Shown here: positions 59,579-64,000 of the stretch, piece after piece | Layout of the letters: each line of letters starts with the position of its first letter | Position numbering within the stretch: position 1 is the first letter of the stretch | Source: Quercus robur | Lineage: Eukaryota; Streptophyta; Magnoliopsida; Fagales; Fagaceae | Reading direction: 5' to 3' | Assembly (NCBI RefSeq): GCF_932294415.1 | Contig: NC_065541.1 | Location: 52,058,290-52,122,289 of the forward strand | Length of the DNA stretch: 64,000 nt | The notes under the pieces: model-generated | What the model was told of the DNA's origin: nothing | The model's database searches: none | Seen by the model: only the letters and a program-made list of their open reading frames with translations | Position numbers and translations under genes: made by a program

Positions 59579-60904
59579 ATGGTCGTCCCTGGTAATGTAC
59601 TCTCCTTTGTACAGCTTTCCCCGCTAATAGATCTCAGCAATATGCAGGAAATATGCTCCGACAGCGGCTGGGCAGCGCCGTTGGTTTCGTACCTAAAAAA
59701 AGGGGTCTTACCGGACGAGAAGGAAGTTGCGAGGAAACTTAAAATCCAGGCGGCAAGGTTCGTCCTGATAAAAGACGTCCTATACAAGAGGGGTTTCTCC
59801 CGACCGTATCTGAGATGCTTGGGTGCGGAAGAGGCGGACTACGTCATGAGAGAAGTACATGAAGGAATCTGCGGAAACCACTCAGGGTCCAGATCATTGG
59901 TACACAAGCTTTTACGAGCAGGGTATTATTGGCCCACTATGCAGAAGGACACCGAAGCCTATGTCAGGGCCTGCGACAAATGCCAACGGTTCAGCAATAT
60001 TATTAGACAACCAACCGAAGAGCTGACCCCAATGACAGCCCCATGGCCGTTCGCACAATGGGGATTAGACATTATGGGACCATTCCCTACAGCTATGCGG
60101 CAGCTGAAATTCCTGGTAGTAGGCATCGACTATTTCACGAAATGGGTGGAAGCTGAAGCTTTAGCCACGATTACGGAGAAAAACATTCGGAGCTTCATCT
60201 GGAGATGCATCGTATGCAGGTTTGGCATTCCTAGAGTCTTTGTCTCGGATAACGGGAGACAGTTCGACAACGACCATTTCCGGGATTTTTGCTCACAGTT
60301 GGGAATAAAGAACCACTACTCCTCCCCCGCCCACCCTCAAGCTAATGGACAAGTCGAAGTCACAAACCGATCCTTGCTCAAGATCATCAAGACTCGGCTC
60401 GAGGGGGCAAAGGGTATATGGCCCGAAGAATTGCCAAGTGTACTATGGGCATACCGAACGACGGCAAGAACACCAACAGGAGAAACACCGTTCCGCTTGA
60501 CGTACGGAAGCGAAGCAGTCATCCCGGCAGAAGTCGGACTCGCAAGCTATAGGGTACACAACCATGATGAGGACAAAAACGATGAAGCTATGCGACTACA
60601 GCTCGACCTAGTGGATGAGATCAGGGCAGCAGCAGAACAAAGGCTCGCTAGGTACCAGGATCGCATGGCCAAATACTACAACTCTCGGGTCCGACACAGA
60701 GACTTCCAAGTCGGAGACCTTGTTCTTAGGAAGGTCATGGGCGCCGCTAGGGACCCTACCCAAGGGAAACTCGGCCCTAATTGGGAAGGTCCTTACCGAA
60801 TCTCGTCGTGGCAGAGAAAAGGTACTTACCACCTTGAAACATTGGAGGGACAGAAGCTACCACATCCATGGAACACCGAGCACCTACGGAAGTACTACCA
60901 ATAG
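59579..60904 (+). CDS. Integrase portion of pol
   Basis: Same frame as the preceding polyprotein, separated by a single TGA (59576-59578) that is followed directly by ATG. The 441 residues contain the H-x-H-C-C zinc region (VHEGICGNHSGSRS...CDKCQRF), the catalytic D-D-E (GIDYFTKW, VSDNGRQF, NGQVEVTNR) and the GPY region near the end (KLGPNWEGPYRI). The TGA may be a mutation, or termination and re-initiation could be tolerated; I favour mutation because related elements read through in one frame. Confidence 0.9.
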   Translation: MVVPGNVLSFVQLSPLIDLSNMQEICSDSGWAAPLVSYLKKGVLPDEKEVARKLKIQAARFVLIKDVLYKRGFSRPYLRCLGAEEADYVMREVHEGICGNHSGSRSLVHKLLRAGYYWPTMQKDTEAYVRACDKCQRFSNIIRQPTEELTPMTAPWPFAQWGLDIMGPFPTAMRQLKFLVVGIDYFTKWVEAEALATITEKNIRSFIWRCIVCRFGIPRVFVSDNGRQFDNDHFRDFCSQLGIKNHYSSPAHPQANGQVEVTNRSLLKIIKTRLEGAKGIWPEELPSVLWAYRTTARTPTGETPFRLTYGSEAVIPAEVGLASYRVHNHDEDKNDEAMRLQLDLVDEIRAAAEQRLARYQDRMAKYYNSRVRHRDFQVGDLVLRKVMGAARDPTQGKLGPNWEGPYRISSWQRKGTYHLETLEGQKLPHPWNTEHLRKYYQ

Positions 60905-61159
60905 AAGCAGCAGCATGAAGACCAACTTCTTTTATTTTTTCAGCAAATTATAATTTAACTCCTCAGATTTATCGTTTACTTTAGTTTTTTTTCGCAACAA
61001 TACTTTTTTTTTAGCCCAAGGGGCAGGGTTTGGTTTTAATTACTTTTATTTAAATGCATGGCAATAAGAGGAGTTTTATTCAGAAATCACTGAAGTATAT
61101 CTTTCCTCCGACGGTCCACTAAGTTTACGACCCAAGAACGACTAAGTCCATAACTCACG

Positions 61160-61745
61160 GACCAAGGAAAAACCCGACGGACTAATGAAAGATGTTAAGG
61201 CATCAAGGCTAAAAAAGCCAGAGAAAACAATGGTCCGAGAAGGCTAAAGCTAAAAGCTGACGGTCCAATAGATAGTTATCATATGGATCAAGCCTTCAAA
61301 ACCGACGGACCAACGGAGATGTCAAAAGGCATCAAGGCTAATGGCCATAAAGAAAACAATGGTCCGAGAAGGCTAAAGCTAAAAGCTGACGGTCCAATAG
61401 ATAGTTATCATATGGATCAAGCCTTCAAAACCGACGGACCAACGGAGATGTCAAAAGGCATCAAGGCTAATGGCCATAAAGATAACGGTCCGAAAAGGCT
61501 AAAGTTAAAAGCTGACGGTCCAACAGATAGAGTTATCATATGGATCGAGCCTTCAAGACCGACGGACCAACAGAGATGTCAAAAGGCACCGAGGCTAATG
61601 GCCATCAAAATAACGGACCGAAAAAGCTAAAGCTAAAAGCTAACGGTCCAATAAATAGAGTTCTCATATGGATCGGGCCCTCAAAACTGACGGTCCAATG
61701 GATGAAAATTTATATGGTTGACGGTCAACTTACTGACGGTCTTAC
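61160..61745 (+). repeat. Tandem array, about 4 units of 126-129 bp
   Basis: CTGACGGTCCAATAGATAG recurs at 61257 and 61386, and in changed form at 61512 and 61640. Every unit carries several GACGG and GACGGACC motifs. It lies between pol and the antisense gene. An apparent peptide reading (MDQAFKTDGP...) is just the repeat translated. Confidence 0.85.
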
Positions 61746-61989
61746 CAAAAAATGAGACTACTTACAAATAAGTTTCTCCAACCAACAAGCCTGTAAAGAT
61801 GGCGAGCTAACCAAAAAGGCTAAATACAAAATAATAGGCGATCACATTAAAATTAGTCAAACAATAAAAAGTCAAGTGTATATGTGCAAAGTAACGGACA
61901 ACAAGGGATAGATTGAATTACAAACAAAAAGCCCCAACAAACATACGGGCACTTAAAGACATTGTTCAAAAATTACAACTAATGAATAA
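61746..61989. other. Short gap between tandem array and antisense gene
   Basis: AT-rich, no gene. It would be the 3' untranslated end of the antisense gene; no clear poly-A signal could be chosen. Confidence 0.4.
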
Positions 61990-64000
61990 TTAAGCGGCAG
62001 GAGCGTCCTTGGAGACCCCGTCAGCTTTATCCTTCACAATCTGATCTGAAGGCCCAACAGGGGTAGCAACAGCAGGCTGGGCCAAAACAACTCCAGCGTC
62101 ATTAAGCAAGGAATCCAAGCTAAGGGGTTCGTCATCTCTGTCAGCGGCAGGAGTCATTGGAACGGAAGTGTCCATGGTGATTCCAGACAGATCCAGCTCC
62201 GGATAAGCTAACGACACTTGCTTCAGACAATCATCAAAACCTGCGCCATAGTAATCAGCACAAGAATCGATGAAGGACTGAGTTGTCTTGAACTTTTCAA
62301 CTGCGTCAGCCCCAGTCGTCACCACCTGCGCACGCAGAGACGAAACCTCCTCCTCAAGTCTCTTCTGCTCACCCTCTGCTTCTCCTAGCTTCTCCTTCAC
62401 GTCCTTCAGGTCTGTGTTTAAGAGACGGACGGCCTCCTTGTATTGCGCCTGCTGATCCATCAGGGTGGAATTGTGCCTCCTCACCCGAGAGACGACGCCT
62501 TCTTTGGCCATGCAACGATCTTGGAGTGCTTTAACACGAACCAAGGCCTGAAGGAAATACAACCGTCAGCTATTAAGCAAGGAAAAATATCAGATTAATC
62601 AAAGTAGGAAACATACCCGTGCAATATCAAAGAAGGCTGACGCCCCCAGGTCATCCGTCCCAAGCTGAGCACAAGGATCCAGATCCGTCTGTTTGATAAG
62701 AGACTCCAGACTCTCGACAGCATGATCCTTGTGAGTCAGCAAGCAACGGGGCCCCTCAATGACGGGACCAGAGGAAGTCATCACTCCTTTCCCAGCACCG
62801 TGACTAAGCTTGGGAGGTGACTTCTGGAAGGGCGCGTCCGTAGGAGTGACGGCCACCTTTTTAGAAGGAGGATCATCCTTTCCGTCAGATTTCCTCTTGA
62901 TTGAGCCCTTCAAAGAGGAATGAGGAGTTGACGCTCCATCCTTCCCCTTAACTTTATCTTCTTCCTTCTTACGGGCGGCAGCGGCCCTCACCCTTTGCTT
63001 CGCAGCCTCCATCTCTGCAAAAAGAAAGCTAACGGATAAGTAATCTGACGGATGAATAGTAGCAGACGGATTAAATAACGCATTTACTTACGTTTTCTTG
63101 AAAATTCTTCCAACTTCCGTGCTTCGACCGTCGGCTCAGGACCACCACAATACAAATGTAGAGTGTCTAGGGTTATCAAGTCCCTACACCTACGTTGCTC
63201 AAGTGAGATGGTGAGTATCCGACGGATGAAATCCCTCTGTTCGTCAGACACCTCCGGACGAGTGATGGCTGAGACAAAAGGAAACAGACGGTGTTAAAAA
63301 GAGACGGTGAAAATGAAAAGCGACGGTAAAAAGAAAGAGACGGGGGCAACCTGACTCCCTAATATAAGCCCAAGTGTTATCAAAATAACCCCCGGGCAAC
63401 TTATCCCATTCATCCGGGCGACACACCCAGTCCGTCCCTTTAACAAAGAAAAATCTATTTTTCCAATTCCTATTTGAATCCGGCATATCAAACACCAATC
63501 TTAAGTTCTTTTCACGAGGTGCGAAGTGATATGTCCCCTTGGCGGATACTTTGTGCTGGGGTCTGTAGCAGTAAAAGAACTCGTCTAGCGAAAGTTGACG
63601 GTTCCCCCCACTCAAGCGACCCCAAAGAACCTCAGCTCCAATAAAGATCCTCCAGGCATTCGAAGAGATCTGGCTGACGGACAATCCTAAGAAATCCGCC
63701 AGCTGACAGTGTAAAGCCGTCAGTGGGAGCCTAAGGCCAGCTGCGAACATGGCGTCATACATCCCCACATCAGCCGTCCTTCCTGTATAACACTTCTCAT
63801 TCTTTTTAGGGAGACGGAGGGGAATGTGATCCGGGATCTGGAAACGAATACGCAACTCAGAAAAAACTCTGTTGCTCATCTTTGGGAGAAATTTATTGAC
63901 GGCCCACTCCTCTGGAAGGATGAAGGGACGGTTACCTCCAGAACTTCCTGAAGTTCCCTCACTGGACTCTTCGTCATCCTCATCCTCATTACCGTCACTA
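61990..64000 (-). CDS. Antisense spliced gene: Transposase_28-type (putative gypsy type transposon) protein, 5' end outside window
   Basis: Four exons on the minus strand: 64000-63351 (open beyond the window), 63268-63092, 63014-62617, 62547-61990. The junctions are TCAG/GTTGCC (weak), CTCAG/CC, AAC/GTAAGT, TGCAG/AG, CGG/GTATGT and TTCAG/GCC, and all phases join without stops. Exon 1 has an acidic start (DGNEDEDDEESSEG), then MSNRVFSELRIRF, PLRLP, LQLADFL-like and WRIFIGAEVLW motifs of the Pfam 'Putative gypsy type transposon' family (PF04195 as I recall). Exon 3 is Lys-rich, perhaps a nuclear signal. Exon 4 is coiled coil (LKDVKEKLGEAEGEQKRLEEE) and ends DAPAA. Function unknown. Confidence 0.75.

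Larger units (their letters stand above)
55047..64000 (+). mobile_element. Ty3/gypsy element of Tat/Retand type, nearly intact, runs off the window
   Basis: 5' LTR 55047-55609, primer-site region TTGGCGCCGTCTGTGGGAAG at 55611, gag-pol 55670-59578, integrase frame 59579-60904, tandem repeats about 61160-61745, antisense gene 61990 to beyond 64000. The 3' LTR is outside the window. Two RNase H domains in a row and an antisense ORF downstream of pol are known traits of the Tat lineage. Its GC content is visibly above that of the flanks. The low number of stops suggests a younger insertion than the one at 35070. Confidence 0.9.

Noticed and set aside
61283..61755. Repetitive peptide frames (MDQAFKTDGP...)
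   Set aside because: They are translations of the 126-129-bp tandem array; frames shift between units and no start context or conservation is seen.

Overview
The window is plant nuclear DNA: AT-rich, intron-containing genes, and LTR retrotransposons, MITEs, Helitron-like repeats and SINE-like repeats of plant type. Repeat style suggests a woody eudicot, possibly Fagaceae, but that is a guess from general familiarity. No bacterial, organellar, rRNA, tRNA or CRISPR feature was seen.

Layout. (1) 491-655: small hAT-like MITE. (2) 663-13667: a decayed Ty1/copia element on the + strand, whose 5' LTR is cut by two later insertions. One is a 7.16 kb non-autonomous minus-strand LTR element (874-8035) with gag and a second ORF but no pol; the other is a solo LTR (8111-9126). 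Target-site duplications resolve all three layers. (3) 13668-17700: intergenic DNA with MITEs and a small CACTA element. (4) 17722-28538, minus: gene A, a six-exon GT90 (DUF821/CAP10, Rumi-like O-glucosyltransferase) gene. Three of its introns each hold a solo LTR with a perfect 5-bp duplication, and its C-terminus is broken by an early stop. (5) 26300-33900: a tandem segmental duplication that copied exon 1 and intron 1 sequence of gene A. (6) 33820-46745: Helitron-like repeats on both sides of a badly decayed Ty3/gypsy element (35070-45450). Its two terminal LTRs are from different families, and it carries a 2 kb tandem array. (7) 47203-52785, minus: gene B, a tandem GT90 paralogue with an intact 516-residue frame and short introns. 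(8) 53168-53701: hAT MITE with a perfect 8-bp duplication. (9) 55047 to beyond 64000: a nearly intact Tat/Retand-type Ty3/gypsy element. It has one long gag-PR-RT-RNH-RNH frame, one TGA, an integrase frame, a 128-bp tandem array, and a spliced gene on the opposite strand (Transposase_28 type).

How it fits together. The only host genes recognised are the two GT90 paralogues. They share splice phases, nearly the same exon lengths and 3' flank similarity, so they are tandem duplicates: B looks intact, A is invaded by repeats and eroding. Nearly everything else is mobile DNA at different stages of decay. Stop codons in the older elements are mostly of the kind expected from cytosine deamination (CAG to TAG, CGA or TGG to TGA). 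No wholly new system was found. The most unusual items are the gag plus second-ORF element without pol, the mismatched-LTR gypsy element, and the antisense genes inside the gypsy elements.
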